Assembly (NCBI GenBank): GCA_903893745.1
Contig: CAITNF010000016.1
Span: 1 to 64,000, forward strand
Direction: 5' to 3'
DNA from: an uncultured Actinomycetes bacterium
GTDB lineage: Bacteria > Actinomycetota > Acidimicrobiia > Acidimicrobiales > RAAP-2
Length of the DNA: 64,000 bases
Positions 34,760 through 43,216 of this stretch are shown here, piece after piece. Both the position numbers and the translations under genes were made by a program. The notes under the pieces were generated by a model. That model was not told the origin of the DNA, did no database searches, and saw only the letters and a list, made by a program, of their open reading frames with translations. Every line of letters begins with the position of its first letter. Positions within the stretch are counted from its first letter, which is position 1.

Positions 34760-36136
34760 CTACGCGCTCGGCGTGTGAATCAGTTTCTTATTCACGAACT
34801 CTTCAATGCCGTAGGGTCCGAGTTCACGGCCGACACCAGAACGCTTCGTGCCGCCAAACGGTAGTTCCGCGCCCCCGCCCTCTGGTGCGTTAATCCAAAC
34901 CATGCCGGTGTCGAGTCGGTCGGCAATGTCAAGCGCCAGCGCCTCATCCTTGCAGTACACGCTGGCCCCCAGGCCGTACGGCGTGTCATTGGCTAACGCC
35001 ACTGCTTCTTCGACATTCGCGACCCGGTAGACCACGGCCACTGGACCAAAGAGTTCCTCTCGAAAGGCCCGCATGGACGGCACGACGTCGGTGAGCACAC
35101 TGGGCTCAAAGAAGGCTCCAGGTCCACTGACACGCTTGCCCCCCGTGCGCACTTTGGCGCCCTTGCTCACGGCATCTTGAACCTGCTCGTCCAAGTTTCG
35201 TACGGCCTGCTCGGAGGAGAGCGGACCAAAAGCTACGTCGGGGTTCGTGGGGTCGCCCGTCGTGTAGGAGGCAATGACCGCGGTGAACTGTTCGACGAAG
35301 TCATCGTAAATAGCGTCGGCGATGATGAAGCGCTTTGATGCGTTGCAGGCCTGGCCACCGTTCTCCATTCGAGCCGCCGCCGCCTCCCCAACCACTTTGG
35401 GCAGGTCGTCGGTGTCGAGCACGATGAAGGGATCTGATCCACCGAGCTCGAGTACGACCTTCTTGAGGTGCTGTCCGGCCAGGGCCGCCACGGCGGTGCC
35501 CGCGCGCTCACTGCCCGTTACCGAGACGCCACAGACCCGGGGGTCGGCAATGATGTCGGCCACCTGCTCGTTGCTCGCAAAAATATTGATGTACGCGTCG
35601 CCCGGCAGTCCGGCATCGTGGAAGATCTGTTCCATTTGGAGAGCGGACTCGGGGCACTGGGGTGCGTGCTTCAGTAAGACCGTGTTACCGATCATGAGGT
35701 TGGGCGCAGCAAAGCGTGCAACCTGGTAGTAGGGGTAGTTCCAAGGCATGATTCCCAATATCGGCCCGACGGAAGCCTTGCGCACCCAGGCGGTGCCGTC
35801 AGTGTTCGACGGCAATGGTGCGTCCGCCAACAGTGCGGGGCCCTGATCGGCGTAGTACCGGTAGATATCGACGACGAAACTAATTTCGCCCAGTGCTTCG
35901 GCCGTCGTCTTACCCATTTCACGGGTAATGATGGCCGCGAGGTCGTCGGCTCGGTCGCGATAGAGATCAGCTACTCGGTGCAGCATTTTGGCGCGGTCGT
36001 CTTTCGACGACGTACGCCACGAAAGATAACCAGCGTGCACTCGGGCGAGGGCATCACCAATCGCGGCGTCGGTTGCGGTGGCGTATTCGCTGATGGACTC
36101 GCCAGTTGCGGGGTTAACGACTTTGTACAGACTCAT
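34760..36136 (-). CDS. Aldehyde dehydrogenase, succinate-semialdehyde-dehydrogenase-like
   Basis: A 458-residue NAD(P)-dependent aldehyde dehydrogenase. The catalytic cysteine is in NGGQACNASKRF near 263 and the general base Glu in LELGGSDPF near 228. PWNYPYYQ and the SVTGSERAG Rossmann segment are typical, and the C-terminal ELPFGGTKRSGVGRELG is conserved. The family branch (GabD/YneI-like, short N-terminus) suggests succinate semialdehyde as substrate, but other aldehydes are possible. ATG at 36136 has AAGGGAG 7 bases upstream. It is transcribed alone, divergent from a TetR gene 707 bases away, which may regulate it. Confidence 0.92.
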   Translation of the reverse strand: MSLYKVVNPATGESISEYATATDAAIGDALARVHAGYLSWRTSSKDDRAKMLHRVADLYRDRADDLAAIITREMGKTTAEALGEISFVVDIYRYYADQGPALLADAPLPSNTDGTAWVRKASVGPILGIMPWNYPYYQVARFAAPNLMIGNTVLLKHAPQCPESALQMEQIFHDAGLPGDAYINIFASNEQVADIIADPRVCGVSVTGSERAGTAVAALAGQHLKKVVLELGGSDPFIVLDTDDLPKVVGEAAAARMENGGQACNASKRFIIADAIYDDFVEQFTAVIASYTTGDPTNPDVAFGPLSSEQAVRNLDEQVQDAVSKGAKVRTGGKRVSGPGAFFEPSVLTDVVPSMRAFREELFGPVAVVYRVANVEEAVALANDTPYGLGASVYCKDEALALDIADRLDTGMVWINAPEGGGAELPFGGTKRSGVGRELGPYGIEEFVNKKLIHTPSA

Positions 36137-36777
36137 TATAAAACTCCCTTTGATAATGCTCGAAGCGGGTCCATTCAGACACCGCGTAGGCCTCGTCGAT
36201 TACGACTTAGTGCGTTCTCAACGTCACCACCAGCCCAAGACTGGTTACAACATTTGGATGTTAGCGTCCTTTGGCGCAACATTTCGAGGGCCATACTTCC
36301 GGTCCACTTTTTCGTGACGTGAGGCCCCTTTCGCGAACTTGAGGGGGGTTATGAATCTGGTGTGGCGCCGCGAGTGATTCGTTCACCTAGTCGGTGGTGA
36401 CCTCAAGTCTTCTGGTGCATCGCCACACGCCCGGACTTGCAGCGACCGCGGTGCTACTTCGTCACGCGGTCATGAATGTCGAGGAATTGGCACGTGATGC
36501 TGACGCGCGCTGCAACATGATGAAGGGTGTCTCCTCACACAAAATGGTCACCGTTGGTCAAAATGTGACGGAACTACCCGGCGGCTAAGGAACCAAGCGC
36601 GAAGTGGGGATTGTGAAATTCATGCGAGATGCCTTAATCAATCTCCACTGGCGCGACACGACGGACGTCTCCATGGTCAAAATTGCTCGTGTGAGGTCGC
36701 TCGACACTGCTGGAAAGTCCGTCGGACCAGAGTAAATACGTTGCTGGCGATGGTTTGTGCTTGACACAATCGCAGCT

Positions 36778-36793
36778 AGTGACCTAAGTCACT
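36778..36793. promoter_or_regulatory. Candidate TetR operator
   Basis: AGTGAC-CTAA-GTCACT is a perfect inverted repeat with 6-base arms, 51 bases before the tetR start. A TTGACA hexamer lies just upstream at 36761-36766. Its position next to a TetR-family gene makes it a plausible autoregulatory site, possibly shared with the divergent aldehyde dehydrogenase. Confidence 0.45.
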
Positions 36794-36831
36794 TCTGGGT
36801 TGTTATTCGCCAAGAAATTTTAATTGAGACC

Positions 36832-36837
36832 TAGCCT
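36832..36837 (+). promoter_or_regulatory. -10 element of the tetR-like gene
   Basis: TAGCCT lies exactly 6 bases before the ATG at 36844, again with no ribosome binding site. This is the same leaderless geometry as at the housekeeping genes of this window. Confidence 0.55.
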
Positions 36838-36843
36838 TAGTTC

Positions 36844-37491
36844 ATGATCAAACAACGACGCTCCGAGCCTGTTATGCACGCGATTTTAGTGGCGGTGACC
36901 GAACGGTTGAAAAGTAGCGACGAGTCACTCATCCGGATTCCCGAGATCTGTCTAGCGACGGGTGTGAATTACGGCTCGGTCTACCACCACTTCGGATCTC
37001 GCGAAGGGGTAATAGATGCCGCCTACGAAATGATGTTCATGACGATGGTCGAAGAAGATATTGACGTAATTCGGAGCATCGACTTGAGCGCGAACACGAT
37101 TGACGAATTCATCAACGCCTTACAGCCAATCTTGCTGCGGCTGTCGGCGGATTCGGATCGGCGCGAACGACGCTCGCAGCGCGCTCGTATCGTGGCGGCG
37201 TCGTTAACGCGTCCCGAACTACGAACCCTCATTGGCGCGGCACAGGCTCACCTCACCGACGAGCTAAGCCACGTCGTAAAGTTTGGGCAAGATCGAGGTT
37301 GGATTCGCACTGAAATCTCCGCGCACGCTCTGGCGGTCATGATGCAAGCGATTGTTATTGGTCGGACAATTGACGATATTTCGCTGACCCCCATTCCACA
37401 AGCGGAGTGGGATGGCTTGTTTCATGTCATTTTCGCTAATGTCCTCGATCTGAGCGATGCACCACACGACATCGAGCGTGTGCTCGACTGA
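36844..37491 (+). CDS. TetR-family transcriptional regulator
   Basis: A 215-residue one-component regulator. The N-terminal helix-turn-helix covers about residues 10-58, with the recognition part CLATGVNYGSVYHHFGSREGVIDAAYE typical of TetR proteins (VYHHF pattern). The C-terminal ligand-binding half (about 80-215) is variable and gives no ligand. It is followed 4 bases later by a small secreted protein gene, so both are probably co-transcribed. Regulation of itself and of the divergent aldehyde dehydrogenase through the palindrome at 36778-36793 is inferred. Confidence 0.88.
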   Translation: MIKQRRSEPVMHAILVAVTERLKSSDESLIRIPEICLATGVNYGSVYHHFGSREGVIDAAYEMMFMTMVEEDIDVIRSIDLSANTIDEFINALQPILLRLSADSDRRERRSQRARIVAASLTRPELRTLIGAAQAHLTDELSHVVKFGQDRGWIRTEISAHALAVMMQAIVIGRTIDDISLTPIPQAEWDGLFHVIFANVLDLSDAPHDIERVLD

Positions 37492-37495
37492 GGGA

Positions 37496-37855
37496 GTGCC
37501 TCTTTTTCGACTCATCGGCTCTCTCGTACTTATTGGAGCACTGAGTGTTGCGGCTGGTCAGATGAGCGAGGTGACTAGTTCGTTGCCGCCGACCACGGCT
37601 CCGTGCTCCGAGGGAGCGATACTGGCCCCCTTTACTGGGCCACAGTTCGTAACCCTGGTGACTCGTTACGACTGTGTGGGCAACTACGGCTACCTGTGGG
37701 CCACGATTGGCACCGGTGCTCGTGCGGTGAGTGTCACTGAGGTCGTCGTATACGACGAACAACAGCGTTCGTGGAGTGTCGCGAATCGGTCAGTCGTCTG
37801 TTCACCGTCGGTGTTGCCGCCCCTCATCTACCGACAGGGCTGTTTTTCAAATTAA
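37496..37855 (+). CDS. Small secreted protein with four cysteines
   Basis: A 119-residue protein of unknown function. With the GTG at 37496, 4 bases after the tetR stop, it begins with a clean signal peptide (PLFRLIGSLVLIGALSVAAG). The frame is open 39 bases further upstream inside tetR, but that start would bury the signal. The mature part carries four cysteines (TAPCSEG, RYDCVGNYGYLW, SVVCSPS, RQGCFSN), which could form two disulfides. No lipobox cysteine is next to the signal. Coupling to a TetR regulator suggests inducible secretion. Confidence 0.65.
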   Translation: MPLFRLIGSLVLIGALSVAAGQMSEVTSSLPPTTAPCSEGAILAPFTGPQFVTLVTRYDCVGNYGYLWATIGTGARAVSVTEVVVYDEQQRSWSVANRSVVCSPSVLPPLIYRQGCFSN

Positions 37856-37859
37856 TGAT

Positions 37860-38687
37860 TTATTTGGGGCGACGCGGTGGCCACGGCACGAATGAGCTGG
37901 TTGACGCCACGTACTCCTCGTAGCCCGCACGAGTCTTCGTTAACTTTCGCTCGAGCATTGGACGCCCCGACAACGAAGTGAGTAACCAAATCATCACCAG
38001 TGGTGAGAGCAACGTCAGCCAACCAGCTCCCGACGACGCGGCAGCAAAGTAGAAACCTCCCCACACCACAGCGTCACCGAAGTAGTTGGGGTGGCGGGTG
38101 TAGCGCCAGAGTCCACGATTCATCGTGGTGCCCGCATTCGCGCGATTGGCGACGAATCGACGGAGCTGCTCATCGCCGACGGCTTCGAAGAAGAGACCCT
38201 TCGCAACCATGACGAGTCCCAGCCCGAGCAGCCAATTGAAGCCGGTGCCAAACGCAATCCACTGCAAGGGAATTGAGACAAACCACAGCAGCAGCATTTG
38301 AAGTCCGTAAATCATTTTGAAGGCGTAGAGGGTCTCGTTTCGCCCGCGAGCCCCGTTCATGATCATCACGTAGCGAGAGTCCTCGGCTGATCCGCGCTGG
38401 CGAATTGCCAGATGGATGGAGAGGCGAAGCGCCCAGGCCGCGACCGCGCCCAACATAAGCATTCGCTCCGTCGCGCCGCTGTGCCACCAGGGTGTCATCG
38501 AGGAGCCACTTAACTGATGCGAGACGGCGAGGCTTTCAATGAAGACAACGAGAAAGCCGGCACCCCAAAAGGCGTCAATGGTGGCGTGGCGCTTGACAAT
38601 ACGCCCCACACCAAAGGCGAGGACGCCCCACACCAGAGTGGTGAGCAGAGCAAAGGGAAGATTGAGAAAGAAGGAGTTACGTCCCAC
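37860..38687 (-). CDS. DUF1295 / steroid 5-alpha-reductase-like membrane protein
   Basis: A 275-residue integral membrane protein with about six or seven hydrophobic segments. The diagnostic C-terminal motif LWRYTRHPNYFGDAVVWGGFY marks the DUF1295 family, related to isoprenylcysteine carboxyl methyltransferases and steroid reductases. The AFWGAGFLVVF and the SRYVMIMNGARGRNETLY regions are also typical. The reaction is unknown; NAD(P)H-dependent reduction or methylation of a lipid is possible. The GTG at 38687 lies 6 bases after TAGAAC. It converges with the secreted protein gene after 4 bases and is divergent from an MFS gene. Confidence 0.85.
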   Translation of the reverse strand: MGRNSFFLNLPFALLTTLVWGVLAFGVGRIVKRHATIDAFWGAGFLVVFIESLAVSHQLSGSSMTPWWHSGATERMLMLGAVAAWALRLSIHLAIRQRGSAEDSRYVMIMNGARGRNETLYAFKMIYGLQMLLLWFVSIPLQWIAFGTGFNWLLGLGLVMVAKGLFFEAVGDEQLRRFVANRANAGTTMNRGLWRYTRHPNYFGDAVVWGGFYFAAASSGAGWLTLLSPLVMIWLLTSLSGRPMLERKLTKTRAGYEEYVASTSSFVPWPPRRPK

Positions 38688-38693
38688 CAGTCC

Positions 38694-38699
38694 GTTCTA
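38694..38699 (-). promoter_or_regulatory. -10 element of the DUF1295 gene
   Basis: TAGAAC on the minus strand lies exactly 6 bases before the GTG at 38687, without a ribosome binding site. Confidence 0.5.
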
Positions 38700-38744
38700 G
38701 CACTTCATTACCATTGCTTGGCGGGAATCTTTACTCGCATGACC

Positions 38745-38750
38745 TACGCT
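38745..38750 (+). promoter_or_regulatory. Possible -10 element of the MFS gene
   Basis: TACGCT lies 8 bases before the GTG at 38759. The fit to TANNNT is acceptable and no Shine-Dalgarno is present. Confidence 0.35.
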
Positions 38751-38758
38751 CTTTAGTC

Positions 38759-40051
38759 GTGCGTCGTCGTGGATTTGGGTCGTTGGCGTGGGCCGCGATC
38801 GAGGACCTCTTTGATCAACGTACTGGCTTTGGTCGCTTAGCTCTGGTTCACGTCGTGATGATGGCGGGCGACACCCTGGTTACGATCTCGTTGGCCGGCT
38901 CACTCTTTTTTTCGGTGTCGCCGACCGAGGCAAAGGGCAAGGTCTTGGCCTACCTGGTGTTAACCATCGCACCCTTTGCCGTCGTGTCGCCACTGCTCGG
39001 CCCACTCATTGATCATTCGCCCGCGGGTCGGCGCGTGTTAGTGGCGCTCTCGGCGAGTCTGCGTGTGGCGCTCTGTTGGCTCATGAGTCGACACCTCAAC
39101 TCGCTCTGGCTCTTTCCCGAAGCCTTCCTCGTCCTCGTCTCGTCGAAACTGTACGTCGTAACCCGTGGCACTCTGGTGCCAGAAATGGCCCGAAGCGATC
39201 AGTTCCGAGAACATCGCGCGCTGCTGGGCGACGCTGGCTGGCCAAGCGATGAGCATCAGCAGTCCCGGGGCTTCGCCGGTTTTAATGCTCAGCTGACACT
39301 GCTCGGCACTTTGGCCGGACTCGTCGCGGGCGTGGTCGGCGCCGGGGTGCTGAAAAGTATCGGCGCGCCCAGTGTGCTCTTTGTTGCGGCCGCAGTCTTT
39401 GCGCTCGCGACTGTAGTGAGTGTGCGCCTACCGAGTCCACCGCGAACGAGTAGCAATCTGCAGCCTTCGATGACCCAAGTGGAGCGTGATCTGCACGCGC
39501 TCAATCCGACCGGTGACTCTGAGGTGGTGTGGGGACTTAGTGCGGCCGCGTTGATGCGGTTCACGGTCGGCTTTGCCACGTTCTTGCTCGCCTTTGGGCT
39601 GCGACGCGAACACGCCTCGTTGGGCTGGTTCGCTTTTGCCCTCGCAATCAGTGGCATTGGGGCACTGGGGGGACTTGGTTTGGTGACGCGAACGCGAAAC
39701 GCCCTCACCGAGTCAACGTTATTGACCTTGGCGCTGCTCGCCAGCGGACTCGGGGCCCTCGTGGCGAGTCTTCATCCCTCGTTGGTTTCCCAGTCAATAT
39801 TTGCGGGCTGGTTGGGGCTCACCGCCGCTGTCGCTCAACCAAGTTTTGACGCCATCACTCAACGACTCGTTGCCCCGGGCGCGCAGGGCCGCACGTTTGC
39901 GCGCTTCGCCGTTCGCCAACAACTGCTGTGGGTGCTGGGTGCACTGGTGCCAGTTGGCATCGCACTCTCGTTTGGAGTCGGCGACCGCATCTTGGCGGTC
40001 GTGACGTTGCTGGGTGGGTTGGTGTACGCATTGGGTCGGCGACTTTCGTAA
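38759..40051 (+). CDS. MFS-type membrane transporter
   Basis: A 430-residue protein with about 11-12 hydrophobic segments and the loop PLIDHSPAGRRVLVAL that matches the MFS motif A position (G-X-X-X-D-R/K-like). The central loop (about residues 215-250) is charged and long. An extended frame begins at 38714 with TTG, but GTG at 38759 is preferred because it follows a TACGCT box and gives a normal short cytoplasmic N-terminus. The substrate is unknown. It is divergent from the DUF1295 gene by a 71-base gap and converges on pckG. Confidence 0.8.
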   Translation: MRRRGFGSLAWAAIEDLFDQRTGFGRLALVHVVMMAGDTLVTISLAGSLFFSVSPTEAKGKVLAYLVLTIAPFAVVSPLLGPLIDHSPAGRRVLVALSASLRVALCWLMSRHLNSLWLFPEAFLVLVSSKLYVVTRGTLVPEMARSDQFREHRALLGDAGWPSDEHQQSRGFAGFNAQLTLLGTLAGLVAGVVGAGVLKSIGAPSVLFVAAAVFALATVVSVRLPSPPRTSSNLQPSMTQVERDLHALNPTGDSEVVWGLSAAALMRFTVGFATFLLAFGLRREHASLGWFAFALAISGIGALGGLGLVTRTRNALTESTLLTLALLASGLGALVASLHPSLVSQSIFAGWLGLTAAVAQPSFDAITQRLVAPGAQGRTFARFAVRQQLLWVLGALVPVGIALSFGVGDRILAVVTLLGGLVYALGRRLS

Positions 40052-40112
40052 TCGTTGGCCGCAATGCGTCTTTTCGTGCGCGCGGTCTGTCTCGCGGTGC
40101 TGAAAGAGTTGT

Positions 40113-41903
40113 TTAGCGAAGGCGCTGGGCCAAATCATCGACCTGAACTTCCAGGCGCGCCGGTAGGTGGTCACCAAATTGGGCGAAGTGTTCGCGAATC
40201 AACGGAACTTCGTTGCGCCAGTCGTCGTTGTCAACGCGCAGCAGTTCTTCCATGTCGCTGGGCGTAACGTTGAGACCCTCAACGTTGATCGCGCTCGACG
40301 TGGGCACAAATCCAATCGCCGTCTCGGTCGCCTCGCCACGTCCGGCGACGCGATCGAAGACCCACTCAAGTACGCGACTGTTTTCGCCGTAACCGGGCCA
40401 GAGCCATCGGCCGTCGTCGCCCTTCTTAAACCAGTTCACGTAAAAGATTTTTGGCAGTTTGGCCTCGTCGAATCGATCAGAAAAACTCAACCAGTGGTTG
40501 AAATAGTCCGCCATGTTGTAGCCGCAGAAGGGGAGCATGGCGAAGGGGTCGCGGCGCAGATTACCGACTGCACCAGTCGCCGCGGCCGTGGTCTCTGAAG
40601 CCATGATCGAACCCAAGAAGACGCCGTGATCCCAACTGCGTGACTGGAAGACCAAGGGAATCACGCTGGCGCGACGTCCGCCAAACAGAATTGCGTCAAT
40701 GGGCACGCCGGCGGGGTCTTCCCACTCTGGGGCGATAGCCGGGTCTTGACCAGCCGGTGCGGTGAATCGTGAGTTGGGGTGGGCCGCAGGGGTCGTGCTC
40801 TGGGCGGTCCAGGGCTGGCCCTTCCAGTCGGTGAGTCCTTCGGGCGGTTCGCCCATTCCCTCCCACCACACATCACCATCGCTGGTTAACGCGGTGTTCG
40901 TGAAAATGGTGTTCGCCTCAATGGAGTACATGGCGTTGGGGTTGGTGTTCATGTTGGTTCCCGGGGCCACGCCAAAGAAACCAGCTTCGGGGTTAATGGC
41001 GTAGAGGCGTCCGTCCGGGCCGGGCTTCATCCAGCAGATGTCGTCACCAATGGTTTCGACCTTCCAGCCGGGTAGCGAGGGCACCAGCATGGCCAGATTG
41101 GTTTTACCGCAGGCACTAGGGAAGGCCCCCGTGACGTAGCGCGATTCTCCAGCGGGATTGGTCAGTTTCAAGATGAGCATGTGCTCAGCCAGCCAGCCAG
41201 CATCGCGGGCGAGTACCGACGCGATACGTAGTGCGAAACACTTTTTACCCAACAGCGCGTTACCGCCGTAACCCGAACCGTAGGAAATGATCTCGTGAGT
41301 CTCGGGGAAGTGCACGATGTACTTGTTCTCGGCGTCGCACGGCCAGGGCACGTCGACTTGACCGGCGGCCAGGGGCATACCGACCGAGTGCAGGCACGGC
41401 ACGAAGGGGCCATCGTCACCCAGAACCTCGAGTGCCCCTCGACCCATGCGCGTCATAATGCGCATGGAGACGGCTACGTAGGGCGAGTCAGTAATCTCCA
41501 CGCCAATGTGGCTGATCTTGGAGCCGAGCGGTCCCATAGAGAAGGGCACGACGTACATCGTTCGTCCCTTCATGGAACCCTTAAAGAGTCCCTTTAGCGT
41601 GGCGCGCATTTCGTCGGGGTCGGTCCAGTTGTTGGTGGGACCAGCGTCTTGCTCGTTTTGTGAGCAGATGAACGTGCGATCCTCAACGCGAGCGACGTCG
41701 CCCGGATCAGACGTTGCGTAGTAACTGTTGGGGCGTTTGGCCTCGGAGAGCTTGGTAAAGGTTCCCTGATCGACGAGTAACTGACAAAGTTCGTCGTATT
41801 CTTCGCCTGATCCGTCACACCAGTGGATACGATCGGGTGTAGTGAGTTCGGCAACTTCATTAACCCATGCGATGAGACGTTGGTGTTGGGTGGGGTACGT
41901 CAC
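40113..41903 (-). CDS. pckG: Phosphoenolpyruvate carboxykinase (GTP)
   Basis: A 596-residue enzyme that interconverts oxaloacetate and phosphoenolpyruvate with GTP, at the gluconeogenesis/anaplerosis node. The kinase P-loop with the hyper-reactive cysteine is [48 protein letters not shown] and [13 protein letters not shown] are diagnostic for the GTP class, as is the length. The GTG at 41903 has a GGAGGAA site, so unlike many neighbours this mRNA has a leader; TACTGT at 41933-41938 (minus strand) is a possible -10. It is divergent from thiL. Confidence 0.97.
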   Translation of the reverse strand: MTYPTQHQRLIAWVNEVAELTTPDRIHWCDGSGEEYDELCQLLVDQGTFTKLSEAKRPNSYYATSDPGDVARVEDRTFICSQNEQDAGPTNNWTDPDEMRATLKGLFKGSMKGRTMYVVPFSMGPLGSKISHIGVEITDSPYVAVSMRIMTRMGRGALEVLGDDGPFVPCLHSVGMPLAAGQVDVPWPCDAENKYIVHFPETHEIISYGSGYGGNALLGKKCFALRIASVLARDAGWLAEHMLILKLTNPAGESRYVTGAFPSACGKTNLAMLVPSLPGWKVETIGDDICWMKPGPDGRLYAINPEAGFFGVAPGTNMNTNPNAMYSIEANTIFTNTALTSDGDVWWEGMGEPPEGLTDWKGQPWTAQSTTPAAHPNSRFTAPAGQDPAIAPEWEDPAGVPIDAILFGGRRASVIPLVFQSRSWDHGVFLGSIMASETTAAATGAVGNLRRDPFAMLPFCGYNMADYFNHWLSFSDRFDEAKLPKIFYVNWFKKGDDGRWLWPGYGENSRVLEWVFDRVAGRGEATETAIGFVPTSSAINVEGLNVTPSDMEELLRVDNDDWRNEVPLIREHFAQFGDHLPARLEVQVDDLAQRLR

Positions 41904-41971
41904 GAGTAATTCCTCCGGGGTTCTGGTTCGTCACAGTACTGCAACGTCCCTATCTAGCACTAACCAAATTC

Positions 41972-42919
41972 GTGTCGACTAACCCACCCAATCCCCGGAG
42001 GGAACTGAGTCAACGCGAAGATGACATATTGGAGCGTATCGCCGCCATCGTGGGTAGTCGGCCAATACCCCGCGGCGAGGTCCATATTGGCGACGACGCG
42101 GCCGTCCTAGCACCCCTGGTCGGCGAGACAGTTATCAGTACCGATATGGGAATCTTGGGCGTCCACCTAGATCCGCAGTGGTTCCCACTCGAGGATTTGG
42201 GCTTTAAAGCCGTGGCCGCCGCCGTGTCCGATTTAGCGGCCATGGGGGCTCGACCGCGAGCGACCGTGGTGGCCGTCAGTGCCCCAGCCGGCACTGATCT
42301 GGAGGCGTTGCATCGCGGTATCGCGGCGGCCGCGACCATCACTAACTGTCCGGTGGTGGGTGGAGACCTCTCACAGGGGCTCGACGTCGCCGTCGCCGTT
42401 ACGGTGATTGGTGAGTGTCCGACTCGAGGAGCGGTACTGCGTAGTGGCGCGTGCGACGGTGATGAACTCTTCGTCACGGCACCACTAGGACGAGCCGCAG
42501 CGGGACTGCGACGTCGTCGCGCTGGTGCCTCGCTCGACGACGAGCTGGTGCTCGCACACCGTCGTCCGTGGCCACGCCTTCGAGAGGGGCAGGCGGCACG
42601 TGACGCCCGAGTACACGCGATGATGGATCTCAGCGATGGACTCGCCTTAGACCTCCATCGAATGGCCGACGCCTCAGGTGTGGGTTTTGAACTCGACTAC
42701 GTGCCCGTCGCGGAAGGTGCGACCGAGGAAGAGTCGTTAAGCGGCGGGGAGGACTACGAGTTGTTAATTGCGACCGATGACGCCGCTCGACTCCGCATGA
42801 TCTATTTAGATCGGGGACTGGCCGCGCCAATCAGCATTGGGCGAATCGTCGCGAATCGAACGAGTCGAACGTGGCGCGGCAGTGAACTCGAACGCAAGGG
42901 CTGGCAGCACCAGCTCTGA
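41972..42919 (+). CDS. thiL: Thiamine-monophosphate kinase
   Basis: A 315-residue ATP-dependent kinase that makes thiamine diphosphate, of the PurM-like fold. Motifs are HIGDDAAVL, the STDM strand, the DLAAMGARPRA helix, VGGDLSQG and the C-terminal SGGEDYELL. The GTG start at 41972 has no ribosome binding site; a weak TAACCA lies 5 bases before it. The first 15 residues are variable. It appears monocistronic and converges on rpmB after 6 bases. Confidence 0.93.
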   Translation: MSTNPPNPRRELSQREDDILERIAAIVGSRPIPRGEVHIGDDAAVLAPLVGETVISTDMGILGVHLDPQWFPLEDLGFKAVAAAVSDLAAMGARPRATVVAVSAPAGTDLEALHRGIAAAATITNCPVVGGDLSQGLDVAVAVTVIGECPTRGAVLRSGACDGDELFVTAPLGRAAAGLRRRRAGASLDDELVLAHRRPWPRLREGQAARDARVHAMMDLSDGLALDLHRMADASGVGFELDYVPVAEGATEEESLSGGEDYELLIATDDAARLRMIYLDRGLAAPISIGRIVANRTSRTWRGSELERKGWQHQL

Positions 42920-42925
42920 GCGTGA

Positions 42926-43135
42926 CTAGGCAGTGGTGGTTCGACGGGCCGGTTTGGTGACCTTGCCCGAACGAAGACAACCGGTGCAGACGTTGAGTCG
43001 GGTGGTGGTGCCACTCACGACTGCGCGCACTCGCTGAATGTTGGGATTCCAACGGCGCTTGGTACGACGGTGCGAGTGGGAGACGTTCATGCCGAATGAC
43101 GGCTTCTTGCCGCAGATTTCGCAGACTGATGCCAT
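42926..43135 (-). CDS. rpmB: Ribosomal protein bL28
   Basis: A 69-residue basic 50S protein. [31 protein letters not shown] is the diagnostic L28 start (given here in part), and paired cysteines in CEIC and CTGC (Cys5, Cys8 and the later pair) make this the zinc-ribbon (C+) form. The ATG at 43135 is preceded by AAGGAG. The -10 candidate TACAAT lies about 65 bases upstream. It shares its promoter region with the fakA-like gene on the other strand. Confidence 0.96.
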   Translation of the reverse strand: MASVCEICGKKPSFGMNVSHSHRRTKRRWNPNIQRVRAVVSGTTTRLNVCTGCLRSGKVTKPARRTTTA

Positions 43136-43198
43136 GATGAACTTTCTCCTTATTTCGGACCACCGCCCACAACGGACGCCAGTAGAAACCGAATGACC

Positions 43199-43204
43199 AT
43201 TGTA
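43199..43204 (-). promoter_or_regulatory. -10 element of rpmB
   Basis: On the minus strand this reads TACAAT, a near-consensus -10. It gives rpmB a leader of about 55-60 bases with an AAGGAG site. It overlaps the -10 of the divergent fakA-like gene by two bases, so the two promoters may compete. Confidence 0.45.
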
Positions 43205-43208
43205 GCAT
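43203..43208 (+). promoter_or_regulatory. -10 element of the fakA-like gene
   Basis: TAGCAT lies 8 bases before the ATG at 43217. It overlaps a perfect 14-base palindrome (43206-43219) that includes the start codon. Confidence 0.4.
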
Positions 43209-43216
43209 CGCTAGCG

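Larger units (their letters stand above)
36137..36843. other. 707-base gene-poor region between aldehyde dehydrogenase and tetR
   Basis: I see no convincing gene. It holds: CCCCT/AGGGG arms at 36325-36345; an 8-codon frame at 36351-36377 (MNLVWRRE) behind a very strong GAGGGGGG site; a 64-codon frame 36394-36588 with no homology I recognise; three GGTCA-core motifs (36544-36550, 36554-36560, 36673-36679), the first two 10 bases apart; and the TetR-proximal palindrome and -10 box listed separately. A degenerate gene or a small RNA cannot be excluded. Confidence 0.5.

Noticed and set aside
36394-36588. 64-codon frame starting with GTG in the tetR upstream gap
   Set aside because: No recognisable domain, no good ribosome binding site or leaderless -10 box, and composition unlike the neighbours; kept only as part of the gap description.
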